The notes under the pieces: generated by a model
Seen by the model: only the letters and a program-made list of their open reading frames with translations
What the model was told of the DNA's origin: nothing
Database searches by the model: none
Source: Bog-756 sp963824645
Lineage (GTDB): Bacteria; Actinomycetota; Acidimicrobiia; Acidimicrobiales; RAAP-2
Assembly: GCA_963824645.1 (NCBI GenBank)
Contig: CAWGQC010000002.1
Location: forward strand, 14,329-78,328
Direction of reading: 5' to 3'
Length of the DNA stretch: 64,000 bases
Made by a program: the position numbers and the translations under genes
Shown here: positions 43,892-52,013 of the stretch, piece after piece
How positions within the stretch are numbered: position 1 is the first letter of the stretch
Layout of the letters: every line of letters starts with the position of its first letter

Positions 43892-44434
43892 ATGGACGTG
43901 CGACGAGTTGTGACCGGCCACGACCAGGCCGGAAGAGCGGTCTTCATCGAAGACCAGAGCGTTGTGCCGGTGACGCTGGCGCTACTTCCGGGGATGGAAT
44001 TCCACCGTCTGTGGGGTGCCGATGCTCCGAGTCACTTCCCCGACGACGGGACGAGGCCCGCAGCCGTCACCTACTTCCCACCGGTGGGCGGATTCCGCTT
44101 CGGCCTGTTCACCGTTCCCCCCGATGACGGGGTCGGCGCCCCGGATGACCTGGATATCGGACCGGCTCTCGTCGAGCTGGAGGAAAAGCTCCCGGGATTG
44201 GCCCGCTATGTGGAGCCGGAAAACCCGGGCATGCACACCACGGCCACCGTCGACTACGGGATCCTCCTGTCCGGCCAGGCGATCCTCGAACTCGATGACG
44301 GGGCCACGGTCGTGCTCAACCCCGGTGACACCTACATTCAGAACGGAACCCGGCACCGCTGGTCGAACAGGGGTGCCGTCCCGGCCGTCTTCGCCGTGAC
44401 CCTCATCGGGGCCCACCACGACACAGTGGACTGA
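43892..44434 (+). CDS. Cupin-domain protein
   Basis: 180 residues with a single beta-barrel cupin, HTTATVDYGILLSGQAILELDDGATVVLNPGDTYIQNGTRHRW, where His/Asp/His residues can bind a metal. A ~100-residue N-terminal part lacks a recognised motif. No signal peptide. Related proteins are dioxygenases, isomerases or sensors. Rightward between the divergent alcohol dehydrogenase and the convergent enoyl-CoA hydratase, suggesting but not proving a role in oxidative catabolism. Confidence 0.8.
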   Translation: MDVRRVVTGHDQAGRAVFIEDQSVVPVTLALLPGMEFHRLWGADAPSHFPDDGTRPAAVTYFPPVGGFRFGLFTVPPDDGVGAPDDLDIGPALVELEEKLPGLARYVEPENPGMHTTATVDYGILLSGQAILELDDGATVVLNPGDTYIQNGTRHRWSNRGAVPAVFAVTLIGAHHDTVD

Positions 44435-44481
44435 CCGGCCCGGTCTGACCGGTGCGGTCCGGCCCGGACTGCACTACCTGC

Positions 44482-45264
44482 TCAACCCCCGGAGAACCGG
44501 GGAGGGCGGCGCTCGGCCACAGCCCGGACTCCCTCGGCAAAGTCCTCGGTCAGACGTAGGCGATCCTGCTCCTGGCGCTCGTGGAGGGTGGCGGCCCGAA
44601 AGGAGTCGGCCAAGCCGGCGCGCATGGTCTGGCGGATGGAGCGGACGGCGAGCGGTGCCGAGGCGGCGATCTCAGCAGCCAGATCGTGAGCCGCCGACCG
44701 CACCTCGCCTCGTTCGACCATCCGGTCGCACAGACCCACCCGTGTGGCCTCCTCGCCGGCGATGCGCCGGCCGGTCAACAACAGCTCGCTGGCCGACTGT
44801 GGGCCCACGATGGCGGGAAGAGTGACAGTCAATCCGAATCCGTGGTGGAACCCCAGTCGGGCGAAGTTGGCGGCGAAACGGGCCTCGGGACAACCCACCC
44901 GGAAGTCGGCCGTACAGGCCAGACCGAGACCGCCGCCCACGGCCGCCCCCTGCACGGCGGCTACGACCGGCGTGAGACTCTCCATCAGGCGAGCGGCCTC
45001 CTGGTAGAGCCGCCCTACCCCTTCTTCGCCACTGGCCAGCGGCCCTGCCCCCGAAGCCCGGGCGAAGTCGGCACCGGCACAGAAGTTCTTTCCCTCCGAG
45101 CAGAGCACGATGGCCCGGCAGCGCCGTTCGCCGTCCAGTTCACCGTAGGTATCGGCCAGCCGGGCGATGAGATCGATGTCGAAGTAGTTGTCGGGCGGCC
45201 GATGAATCTCGACCGTGGCCACGCCGTCGTCACCGACGCTGGCTGTCACGTCGGCAGAACTCAC
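44482..45264 (-). CDS. Enoyl-CoA hydratase/isomerase family protein
   Basis: 260 residues from GTG 45264; a longer frame reaches 45357 but runs into the aquaporin gene. The crotonase fold is clear from KNFCAGADFARA and the oxyanion-hole segment VQGAAVGGGLGLACTADFRV. The catalytic glutamate positions of hydratases fall in LGFHHGFGLTVTLPAIVG, where the second is absent, so an isomerase or another crotonase activity is possible. Soluble, acting on acyl-CoAs. It lies downstream of the aquaporin gene in the same direction. Confidence 0.83.
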   Translation of the reverse strand: MSSADVTASVGDDGVATVEIHRPPDNYFDIDLIARLADTYGELDGERRCRAIVLCSEGKNFCAGADFARASGAGPLASGEEGVGRLYQEAARLMESLTPVVAAVQGAAVGGGLGLACTADFRVGCPEARFAANFARLGFHHGFGLTVTLPAIVGPQSASELLLTGRRIAGEEATRVGLCDRMVERGEVRSAAHDLAAEIAASAPLAVRSIRQTMRAGLADSFRAATLHERQEQDRLRLTEDFAEGVRAVAERRPPRFSGG

Positions 45265-45322
45265 CGGGGCAATGATACGGCGCTGACCGGCGCTCCCGTC
45301 GTGCCACCCTAGGGGCGGGCGG

Positions 45323-46084
45323 TCACGCTCCCGGATCCGAGTCGGCGGGTACGGCATCAGCCGGGACGTCCATGGTCTGGTTCCGTGTCAGGAGCCCGTA
45401 GACCATGGCGGCGATGAAGCCGCCGACCAACGGTGCCACGATGAACAACCACAGTTGGCTGAGCGCCTGACCGCCCACCACCAGGGCCGGCCCGATGCTG
45501 CGGGCCGGGTTGACCGAGGTACCGGTGAGCGCAATCCCGATGAGGTGGCAGAAAACGAGGGCCATACCGATGGCCAGCCCGGCCATCGACTCGCGGGCCA
45601 CCTTCGAGGTGGCGAACAGAATCACCATGACGAAGATGAAGGTGAGAATGGTCTCGACGGCGAACGCTCCGCCGGCATCGAGCCTGATCCTCGAGGCCGA
45701 CCCGTATCCATCGGCTCCGAGGCCCTGGACGCTCTTCGAATAGATGGGCGATCCCTTAAAGACGGCGTAGAGACCGTAGGCACCGGCGATTCCCCCGGCC
45801 ACCTGGGCCACCCAGTAACCAACGGCTTCGGTGACAGCCATCCGGCCGGAGACCACGAAACCGAGCGAGACGGCCGGATTCACATGACAGCCGGAGATGG
45901 GCCCGATGGCATAGACCAGCGCCATGAGCACCAGCCCGAAGGCCAAAGCGGTGGTCACGATACCGGCGGCATAACTGGTCCCGAACAACTTGAAACCAAA
46001 GCACAGCGTCGCCGTTCCCACGGCCACGAACACGAGAATGGCGGTACCGATAAATTCCGCCACCAGCTTACGGACATCGAGCAC
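45323..46084 (-). CDS. Aquaporin / MIP-family channel
   Basis: 253 residues. GTG 46084 has a GGAGGG site at the right distance and the MMMGRSM extension upstream does not. Six membrane helices and both half-helix signatures are visible: HVNPAVS and SVNPARS. The NPA loops and the small residues flanking them fit an AqpZ-like water channel; the selectivity-filter residues need an alignment. Integral cytoplasmic-membrane protein. It precedes the crotonase gene in the same direction, though their functions are not obviously linked. Confidence 0.9.
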   Translation of the reverse strand: MLDVRKLVAEFIGTAILVFVAVGTATLCFGFKLFGTSYAAGIVTTALAFGLVLMALVYAIGPISGCHVNPAVSLGFVVSGRMAVTEAVGYWVAQVAGGIAGAYGLYAVFKGSPIYSKSVQGLGADGYGSASRIRLDAGGAFAVETILTFIFVMVILFATSKVARESMAGLAIGMALVFCHLIGIALTGTSVNPARSIGPALVVGGQALSQLWLFIVAPLVGGFIAAMVYGLLTRNQTMDVPADAVPADSDPGA

Positions 46085-46221
46085 AAGAAATCCCTCCCTA
46101 CCGTCCTCACCCCCTGGCATGGACCTTCCCATCATCATCTGCCGTCACGTGGAGGCGGTGGATCCCTGAGCTCGGTGACTCAGCGGAGTGAACCGAGCGT
46201 CCGTTTGGCTGCGCCGTTAGC

Positions 46222-47367
46222 ATGGCTTCGGTGGTTGTCGTCATCGACTCGGATCAGCATCTCTACGAAAGTCGCGGTCTGTGGACCGAGTACATCGACC
46301 CGTCCCTCCGCGGCGAGGCCTTGGCCATCGTCGACGATGAGCGGGGATACCCCTGGCTCACCTGGCGCGGCGGACGCCTCGATCTGGCCGACGTGCAGAT
46401 CCCCGGCGACACCAGGGCTATCGGAAGGAACCGCCAACGGTGCCGGCAGGACCTTCCTCCCGAGTACAGCTACGACGAAGCTCTTCCGTCCGAGTACTGG
46501 GAACCTGCCTCACGGGCGCAACAGCTGACCCGAATGGGACTCGACGAGGCGGTTCTCTTCCCCAATTTCGGGCTCTTGTGGGAACGCCGCCTATCCGACT
46601 CGCCCATCGCCCTCATGGCCAATATGGCCGCGTGGAACAGGTGGTGCGCCACCGTGTCCGAAGAAGGAGGGGGTCGGCTCCATCCGGTAGCCCACCTCAC
46701 GCTGCGTGACCCCGCATGGCTCGAGGCCCAGCTCACCCTCCTGGCGGCGGCCGACGTGCGACTCGGCATGATCGCCCCAGCGGCGGTGGACGGCCGGCCA
46801 CTGTCCCATCCGGACCACGATCGGATGTGGGCGGCCTTCGTCCACCACGGCGTCACCCCGGTGTTCCACGTTGCCGACCAGCCACGGATCCTCGATGAGG
46901 CCTTCTATCCGGGGCCCGACGAGTCCTTTGTCCCCGCCCTCGAATCGGTCTTCTTGTGGGTCCCCCCGGCCATCGCCGTGACCGATCTGATCCTGAACGG
47001 CGCCTTCGACCGCCACCCGAACCTCCGCATCGGGATCGTCGAGCTCTCGTCGGTCTGGGTCCCCCAGTATCTGATGATGCTGGACGGTGGATGGGATTTC
47101 ACGTCAGTTCTCAATGGTGCTGCACCGGCCGAACTGACCATGCGGCCCAGCGAGTACTTCACACACCATGTCCGCGTGTCGTCGTTCTCCTACGAGCAAC
47201 CGGAACGGCTCATGGCCAAGTCGGGCGATCTGTTCATGTGCTGCAGTGACTACCCCCATTCGGAGGGTACGGCTACGCCGGTCGAGGACTATGCCCGGAT
47301 CGGCGGGTCGCCGGACGGCACTCCCGGCCTCTTCGGCGACAACATCGCCAGCCTGCTCGGCCGGTAG
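46222..47367 (+). CDS. Amidohydrolase 2 family metal-dependent hydrolase
   Basis: 381 residues. A TIM-barrel hydrolase related to decarboxylases of the ACMSD type. The first metal site appears as VIDSDQHLYES (D-x-D-x-H with the usual H-x-H replaced), then HVADQP, RIGIVELSSVWVPQYL and SDYPHSEG give the remaining ligands. Length and layout match the Amidohydro_2 group widespread in actinobacteria. Substrate unknown; such proteins often act on aromatic or heterocyclic acids. Divergent from the aquaporin gene. Confidence 0.85.
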   Translation: MASVVVVIDSDQHLYESRGLWTEYIDPSLRGEALAIVDDERGYPWLTWRGGRLDLADVQIPGDTRAIGRNRQRCRQDLPPEYSYDEALPSEYWEPASRAQQLTRMGLDEAVLFPNFGLLWERRLSDSPIALMANMAAWNRWCATVSEEGGGRLHPVAHLTLRDPAWLEAQLTLLAAADVRLGMIAPAAVDGRPLSHPDHDRMWAAFVHHGVTPVFHVADQPRILDEAFYPGPDESFVPALESVFLWVPPAIAVTDLILNGAFDRHPNLRIGIVELSSVWVPQYLMMLDGGWDFTSVLNGAAPAELTMRPSEYFTHHVRVSSFSYEQPERLMAKSGDLFMCCSDYPHSEGTATPVEDYARIGGSPDGTPGLFGDNIASLLGR

Positions 47368-47432
47368 ACCCCGGCCATGCTGGCCGCTCCGTGCTGCCGG
47401 CCACCGGAGGTCGTTGGCTAGGGTCTACCGCC

Positions 47433-48467
47433 GTGCGGCGTGCGTCCTACCGAGCCCTGCTCGCAGCCGGGGTGGTGGTCGTGGCCGCTGGCTGCGGATC
47501 GGGCTCGGTAACTCCGCCCCCCTCGTCAACCCACAGCTCGACCAGCACATCACCAGCCCGGACCTCGACGACCTCGACGCCCGCCTCCACTGGGGCGCTC
47601 TCGCTTCATTTCTCCGCCCCCCACCCGGTTGTTCCGGGGTCCCAGCTGGTAGCGGTGTCCTGTGGCGGCGCCTCGTCCTGCGTAGCTTTCGACAACATGG
47701 GACACGCTTACCACTTCGACGGAGTGAGCTGGAGCGGTCCGGTGCCAGCCTCAGCTCAAGCCATCGGGGCGGGTGCCATCTCGGTCTCGTGCGCCAGTCC
47801 CAGCTTCTGTGTCGCCGTGCCCACGGGGGGCGATCAGGTCATCACCTTTGACGGACAGAGCTGGTCCGCCCCGGTCTCGTTGGCCGGCGCCAACAGTCTC
47901 GAGGCGGTGGGGTGTGCGCCTTCCGCCTACTGCGCGGCCGTCGACGCCGAGGGGAACGCCTTTTCCCTGAGCGGTACAACGTGGACACGGACCAGCGGAG
48001 ACTGGGGATCGGTTTCGGCCATTTCGTGTGTCTCCTCGGTACTCTGCATGTCGGTATCGGGCGGGCTCTCGCAGTGGGACGGTTCGAGCTGGACGATGCC
48101 CGATCCCAGCGGAAGCAGCGCCCCGTTCACAGACGTCTCGTGTGCGACCGCGTCGTTCTGTGCGGCGATCAATGGTGGAGGTGAGGCTCTCTACTGGAAT
48201 GGTGCGGCCTGGTCGGCCCCGGTACGGATCGAACCAGGCCCGGCGCCCACCACGACCATCGGGGTCTCCCCCACCGGAGTCTCGTGCCCCACGGCCTCCT
48301 TCTGCGTCGCCGTCGATGGCTCGGGAGGCGTCATCGAATGGAGCAACGGCACCTGGTCACGCACCGATGTCGACGGTTCCCACCCGCTGGCCTCGGTCTC
48401 GTGCCCCACGGCCACCTTCTGTGTCGCCGTGGACCACTCGGGCAGCGCCATCGTCGGAAAGCCCTAG
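47433..48467 (+). CDS. Lipoprotein with seven cysteine-pair repeats
   Basis: 344 residues from GTG 47433. A short basic start, hydrophobic core and lipobox VVAAGC mark a lipoprotein, followed by a Ser/Thr linker. The rest is seven repeats of about 37-45 residues with consensus V-S-C-x6-F-C-x-A-V-D-x2-G...W, for example SVSCASPSFCVAV and GVSCPTASFCVAVD. The two cysteines of each repeat (C-x6-C) probably form a disulfide, and the pattern suggests a small beta-propeller outside the cell. I do not know its ligand. An earlier open frame up to 47391 precedes the true start. Confidence 0.78.
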   Translation: MRRASYRALLAAGVVVVAAGCGSGSVTPPPSSTHSSTSTSPARTSTTSTPASTGALSLHFSAPHPVVPGSQLVAVSCGGASSCVAFDNMGHAYHFDGVSWSGPVPASAQAIGAGAISVSCASPSFCVAVPTGGDQVITFDGQSWSAPVSLAGANSLEAVGCAPSAYCAAVDAEGNAFSLSGTTWTRTSGDWGSVSAISCVSSVLCMSVSGGLSQWDGSSWTMPDPSGSSAPFTDVSCATASFCAAINGGGEALYWNGAAWSAPVRIEPGPAPTTTIGVSPTGVSCPTASFCVAVDGSGGVIEWSNGTWSRTDVDGSHPLASVSCPTATFCVAVDHSGSAIVGKP

Positions 48468-48513
48468 ATCGGTCAGGCCCCTGTCCGGTCGGAACGGTAG
48501 CGCTAAGACCTCT

Positions 48514-48849
48514 TCAGGGAAGGGGCAGGAGGCTGACCAGAAGCCCTGCCGCGGCGAGAAGCAGGGTGCCGATGGTCAGGATCCGGCCGTTGGCTGTACT
48601 CAGGAGGCCGTTGGAACCCGGTTCGCGCTGGGACCGGGCACTCAAGAACATGCCGAGCGCCCACACGGTGGCGCCGACCGCCACGATGATCAGGACCGCC
48701 GCCGCACCGCCGCCGCTCAGCTGCGTCAGTCTCCGCACCAGGATGGCCACAACGGCCAGAACGGCCAGACCCGAGCGGTTCCAGGCCAGGGCAGTCCGCT
48801 CGCTGGCCAGACCAGGGTCGCGGGTTGGTCCCTCTTCGTCGCGATCCAT
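48514..48849 (-). CDS. DUF202 membrane protein, first of two
   Basis: 111 residues from ATG 48849. The LASERTALAWNRSGLAVLAVVAILVRR segment is the DUF202 signature: acidic and conserved residues before the first of three membrane helices. The second and third helices follow at about 47-68 and 88-108. Function of the family is not established in bacteria. The gene lies 13 bases downstream of a homologous one in the same direction. Confidence 0.85.
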   Translation of the reverse strand: MDRDEEGPTRDPGLASERTALAWNRSGLAVLAVVAILVRRLTQLSGGGAAAVLIIVAVGATVWALGMFLSARSQREPGSNGLLSTANGRILTIGTLLLAAAGLLVSLLPLP

Positions 48850-48862
48850 TCCTGCCCCTGCT

Positions 48863-49219
48863 CTAGCCCGAGCCCGTAACGGCCAGTACGACGGCAATGA
48901 GGGCAATCACACTGATACCGATCGACAGCACCAGTGGCATGGGCGAACGCGGCAGTGGCTCGTCGTGACGCATAGCCCGCTCGTTGGCCTGCCAATGGAG
49001 GAAACTGGTCAGTGCCACTACGGCGCCGAGGGCGATCAGGGGGAGGCCCAGGATGCGGCGGCCCCCGTTGAAGCCGAACTCGGGAAGGAGTTGGGTAGCG
49101 GCCACACCCGTGGCAATGAGGGCCAGAGCCGTTCGATTCCAGGCGAGGAACGTCCGCTCGTTGGCGTAGCTGAACCGGACATCCGGCTCGTGATCCTGAT
49201 GGTTTTCGTTCTCGGTCAT
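48863..49219 (-). CDS. DUF202 membrane protein, second of two (YidH-like)
   Basis: 118 residues. FSYANERTFLAWNRTALALIATGVAATQLL is the family signature, then two more membrane helices; the C-terminus is close to that of YidH-like proteins. With the neighbouring gene it forms a tandem pair that probably works as a heterodimer or paired unit. Divergent from the thiamine-binding-fold gene at 49333. Confidence 0.85.
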   Translation of the reverse strand: MTENENHQDHEPDVRFSYANERTFLAWNRTALALIATGVAATQLLPEFGFNGGRRILGLPLIALGAVVALTSFLHWQANERAMRHDEPLPRSPMPLVLSIGISVIALIAVVLAVTGSG

Positions 49220-49332
49220 AACCGGGTCTGCGCAGCAGCCTACCGAGGGTGTCGCCCCTGGTCGGGCTTCTGGACGGCCGGCGTCGGTGTGGTGGGTCAG
49301 CGGTCAACGGATTCTTTTGGCACCATGGGCGA

Positions 49333-49665
49333 ATGCTGGTTGCTTTCTCCATTACGCCCCTGGGCGTGGGTGATTCGGTGGGCGGATCGGTCGCCGAGGC
49401 GGTGGCCCTGGTGCGTCAGAGCGGCCTTCCCAATCAGACCAACGCCATGTTCACCAATGTCGAAGGCGAGTGGGACGAAGTCATGGACCTCATTCGGGCC
49501 TGCATGGAGAAGATGTCCGAGTCGGCGCCGCGCCTCAGCGTCGTCATCAAGATCGACCACCGACCCGGTATCGGCGACGCCTTGACGACCAAAATGGCCA
49601 GCATCGAAAGCCACCTGGGTGCGGATCGCGCCGAGCCACGCTCGGCTCCCGATCCGGGCCGATGA
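49333..49665 (+). CDS. MTH1187/YkoF-like thiamine-binding domain protein
   Basis: 110 residues from ATG 49333; an upstream open frame to 49249 is not conserved. MLVAFSITPLGVGDSVGGSVAEAVALVRQSGL, then a centre with the TNAMFTNVEGEWDEVMDLIRACMEKM stretch and LSVVIKIDHRPG are the two halves of the thiamine-binding alpha-beta fold. Such proteins bind thiamine or related ligands or sense them; no enzymatic residues are known. Soluble. A short Arg/Pro tail follows the fold. Confidence 0.8.
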   Translation: MLVAFSITPLGVGDSVGGSVAEAVALVRQSGLPNQTNAMFTNVEGEWDEVMDLIRACMEKMSESAPRLSVVIKIDHRPGIGDALTTKMASIESHLGADRAEPRSAPDPGR

Positions 49666-49773
49666 CGGGCCGCCTGAAACCGCCCGCCGAACCCTTGAAT
49701 GCGGAGCGGGGTGGGCGTACCGTGGCCACCAGGCCGGTCCGGGGAAAAAGGGCCGGCGGATCAGGAGGGCGGA

Positions 49774-50274
49774 ATGATGCCCAAACTCCGAAACGGAGCC
49801 GTCGTCACCGTGGCGGCGTTGGCCGTCTCCCTACTCACGCTCGGTCCCGCCGGCACCGTCGGTGCGACGAGTGCGGCGTCGGTGTCGGCGGCGTCGGCGG
49901 CGTCGGCGGCGTCGGCGGCGTCGAAACCCAAGGCGACACCGGTGGCCGTCACGATCGTCCTGACCAACTCGAGCAATGGGTCGACGGTGCTCGCCACCAA
50001 AGGCGAGTTGGTCGTGGTGAAACTGACCGGTGGGCCGCTGCAATGGAGCCAGGCGCAGGCCGTCGAATCGAGCCCGGTACTCGTCCGGCTGTCCGGAGGC
50101 ACCACACCCACCGGATCGTCGATGACGACGTTCGAAGTGGAGAACGACGGTACGGCCAGCGTCCAGGCCACCGGCGCCCCGATCTGCGCCATCGCCACGG
50201 CCTGTCCCCAGTACGTCCTCTTGTGGCGGGCCACCGTGGTGGTTCCCCAGCAGGACCCGCCCCACACCGCTTGA
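49774..50274 (+). CDS. Small secreted protein, unknown function
   Basis: 166 residues from ATG 49774 with an AGGAGG site just upstream; a longer frame from 49699 has no ribosome site. The first ~30 residues are a signal peptide (basic start, hydrophobic core VTVAALAVSLLTL). An Ala/Ser repeat stretch follows, encoded by a 9-bp tandem repeat, then a beta-rich domain of about 110 residues with two cysteines in GAPICAIATACPQYVLL. No known family is recognised. It may be a cell-surface or extracellular structural protein. Confidence 0.65.
   Translation: MMPKLRNGAVVTVAALAVSLLTLGPAGTVGATSAASVSAASAASAASAASKPKATPVAVTIVLTNSSNGSTVLATKGELVVVKLTGGPLQWSQAQAVESSPVLVRLSGGTTPTGSSMTTFEVENDGTASVQATGAPICAIATACPQYVLLWRATVVVPQQDPPHTA
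49884..49919. repeat. 9-bp tandem repeat, 4 copies
   Basis: GTCGGCGGC repeats four times exactly, encoding Ala-Ala-Ser units right after the signal peptide of the secreted protein. A near-copy precedes the array. The unit length keeps the frame. Confidence 0.85.
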
Positions 50275-50344
50275 ACCGCCCCCCCGGCAATCCTGATCAA
50301 GGGGCCGGTGGGGGAAGGGGCCGGCACGGACGGCCCTACGGCCG

Positions 50345-51370
50345 GTGAAGGTCGACCTCATGACCGGCGGACTCCCTATCCGGAGGGTGCAGGAGCTGGC
50401 CCGCGACGCAGAAAAGGCGGGATTCAGCGGCCTGGTCATCACCGAGGCAGGTCGTACCGCCTACCTGAGTTGCGCCGCCGCTGCCCTGGCCGCAGACATC
50501 GACGTGCTCACCGGCATCGCCGTGGCCTTCCCCCGCAGCCCGATGGTCACCGCCTCGGTCGCCTGGGAGCTGGCCGAGGCGACCCACGGGAGGTTCCGTC
50601 TCGGGCTCGGCACCCAGGTGCGGGCCCACATCGAACGACGTTACGGCAGTCCATTCGACAATCCCGGTACCCGGTTGCAGGACTACGTCGCCGCCCTCCG
50701 AGCCGTCTTTGCCGCCTTCCGCGGTGAGCGCCCCCTCGACTATCACAGCCGGTACTGGGACCTGTCCCTCCTCCCCGACATCTGGTCTCCGGGACCCATC
50801 GGAGTCCCCGACCCCCCCATCGACGTGGCCGCCGTCAATCCCTGGATGCTGGAGATGGCGGCCGCCCATGCCGACGGCGTCCACGTACACCCCCTGAACA
50901 CGCCCACCTATCTGGGCGAGACGGTGATCCCCCACTTGGACGCCGGCTCGTTGCGGGCGGGTCGGTCGCGGGAGAACCTCGAACTGATCGTGCCCGCCTT
51001 CGCCGCACCCGGGTCGACCCGGGTCGAAATCGACGGATGGCGTGACGCCGCCCGGATGCAGGTGGCGTTCTACGGATCGACCCCCAACTACGCCTTCATC
51101 TTCGCCCAGTTGGGCCGCCCCGACACGACGGAGCGGATTCGCCATCGACTGAAGGCCGGCGACCCCACCGGCATGGCCGCTCTGATCGACGACGATCTGC
51201 TCGATCACTTCTGCGTGAGCGGCGACTGGGACACTGTCTTCCAGGGCCTGGCCGACCGCTACAGGGGGACCGCCTCACGTCTGGTGCTCTACTTTGCCGG
51301 CACCGCCTGGGCCCGTGATCCGGGGTCGATCGGTCGGTGGGGCGAACTGGCCCGGGCACTGCAGGGGTAG
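50345..51370 (+). CDS. F420-dependent LLM-class oxidoreductase
   Basis: 341 residues from GTG 50345. The bacterial-luciferase-like barrel matches the F420 group: LMTGGLPIRRVQELARDAEKAGFSGLVITEAGRTAYL at the N-terminus, GIAVAFPRSPMVTASVAWEL and FRLGLGTQVRAHIERRYG near the flavin/F420 site. Length and the C-terminal part fit the TIGR03617-type subfamily of actinobacteria. Redox substrate unknown. It lies 70 bases after the secreted protein in the same direction but is not clearly coupled to it. Confidence 0.88.
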   Translation: MKVDLMTGGLPIRRVQELARDAEKAGFSGLVITEAGRTAYLSCAAAALAADIDVLTGIAVAFPRSPMVTASVAWELAEATHGRFRLGLGTQVRAHIERRYGSPFDNPGTRLQDYVAALRAVFAAFRGERPLDYHSRYWDLSLLPDIWSPGPIGVPDPPIDVAAVNPWMLEMAAAHADGVHVHPLNTPTYLGETVIPHLDAGSLRAGRSRENLELIVPAFAAPGSTRVEIDGWRDAARMQVAFYGSTPNYAFIFAQLGRPDTTERIRHRLKAGDPTGMAALIDDDLLDHFCVSGDWDTVFQGLADRYRGTASRLVLYFAGTAWARDPGSIGRWGELARALQG

Positions 51371-51488
51371 CGGCCTGGGGGCCGGGCCCGACCGGCTGCG
51401 GTCCCGTCGAGCGGGAAATGCGTCGACCCCTCACAATGGCCAATGGCCCGGCATCACCAACAGGTTCGATCCCCCGCCAGAGGCTCCC

Positions 51489-51525
51489 AGCGTGCTCTGA
51501 CCAAGTTTCGTGGTCAGAGCACGCT
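51489..51525 (+). terminator. 15-bp perfect hairpin
   Basis: AGCGTGCTCTGACCA (51489-51503) and TGGTCAGAGCACGCT (51511-51525) form a perfect 15-bp stem with a 7-base loop, about 120 bases after the F420 oxidoreductase stop. It is the strongest hairpin in the window and suits intrinsic termination without a U tract. The arm GCGTGCTCTGACC reappears at 51979-51991 next to the following gene, so a regulatory pairing is also possible. Confidence 0.65.
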
Positions 51526-51575
51526 CGGGATCCGCCGCCTCTTATCTCCATCATGCACCGGAAACAGCGGCCGTA

Positions 51576-51590
51576 GCAACTCTAAGTTGC
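51576..51590. promoter_or_regulatory. GCAACT-N3-AGTTGC dyad, copy 2
   Basis: A perfect inverted repeat with a 3-base spacer (CTA), the same arms and spacing as at 31043-31057. It lies in the long gap before the Rpf-propeller gene, about 430 bases upstream of its start. Confidence 0.4.
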
Positions 51591-51841
51591 ACAATGACCA
51601 CGGCCTCGACGATCACGGGAAAACTCCCAGTTCAAGAGGGGTGCGACCGCCCGCAATTTCCTGGCAGGGAGGCTGCCCGATTACCCATGGTCCCGTCTGG
51701 GGGGTAAAATATCCGGGTCTGAAGCTCACGGATACCGATTGACCGGTTCAGGCCAACAGTACCGATGCCCGGCCTCCGGCTGATGGTCATCGAGGATCCA
51801 GACCTACCACGCAGGAGAGACCGCAGAGTCGTCACCCCTTA

Positions 51842-52013
51842 CCGGACATAACACCCGCTAGCACACCCGGCTCTCGTAGCCAGGCCGGACCACCCTTCCC
51901 GGTGCCCGGCTGGGGCGTTGAATGCACAGATGTGGGGTCCACCCAACCAAAGAGAGTGAGAGCGCGTCCCTGTCGGGCGCGTGCTCTGACCGACCAAGGA
52001 AAGGTCACCCACA
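51842..52013 (+). ncRNA. Candidate structured 5' leader of the Rpf-propeller gene
   Basis: GCTCTC at 51870-51875 can pair with GAGAGC at 51958-51963, closing a domain of about 90 bases that contains GGCTGGGGCGTTGAATGC, a sequence resembling the conserved core word TTGGGGTGAAT of ydaO (c-di-AMP) riboswitches. Such riboswitches often precede rpf-like and other cell-wall lytic genes in actinobacteria. The strongly conserved AGCTAACC/CGTAGGC end of ydaO is not recognisable, so this may be a divergent or unrelated leader. A second hairpin (51958-51985) follows before the AAGGAAAGG ribosome site. Confidence 0.3.

Larger units (their letters stand above)
51371..52013. other. 643-base gap with hairpins and a candidate structured leader
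   Basis: Contains, in order, the 15-bp hairpin (51489-51525), the GCAACT dyad (51576-51590), an AT-richer stretch around 51700-51730 with a possible TTGACC/TACCGA promoter (51739-51765), and a leader region (about 51842-52013) before the Rpf-propeller gene. No supported ORF was found. Confidence 0.5.

Noticed and set aside
51455..51485. GGTTCGATCC resembling a tRNA T-loop
   Set aside because: The flanking bases do not form the required 5-bp T stem and no acceptor or anticodon stem can be built.
51842..52013. A firm ydaO riboswitch call
   Set aside because: The conserved 3' AGCTAACC/CGTAGGC element is not present, so only a candidate leader is reported.
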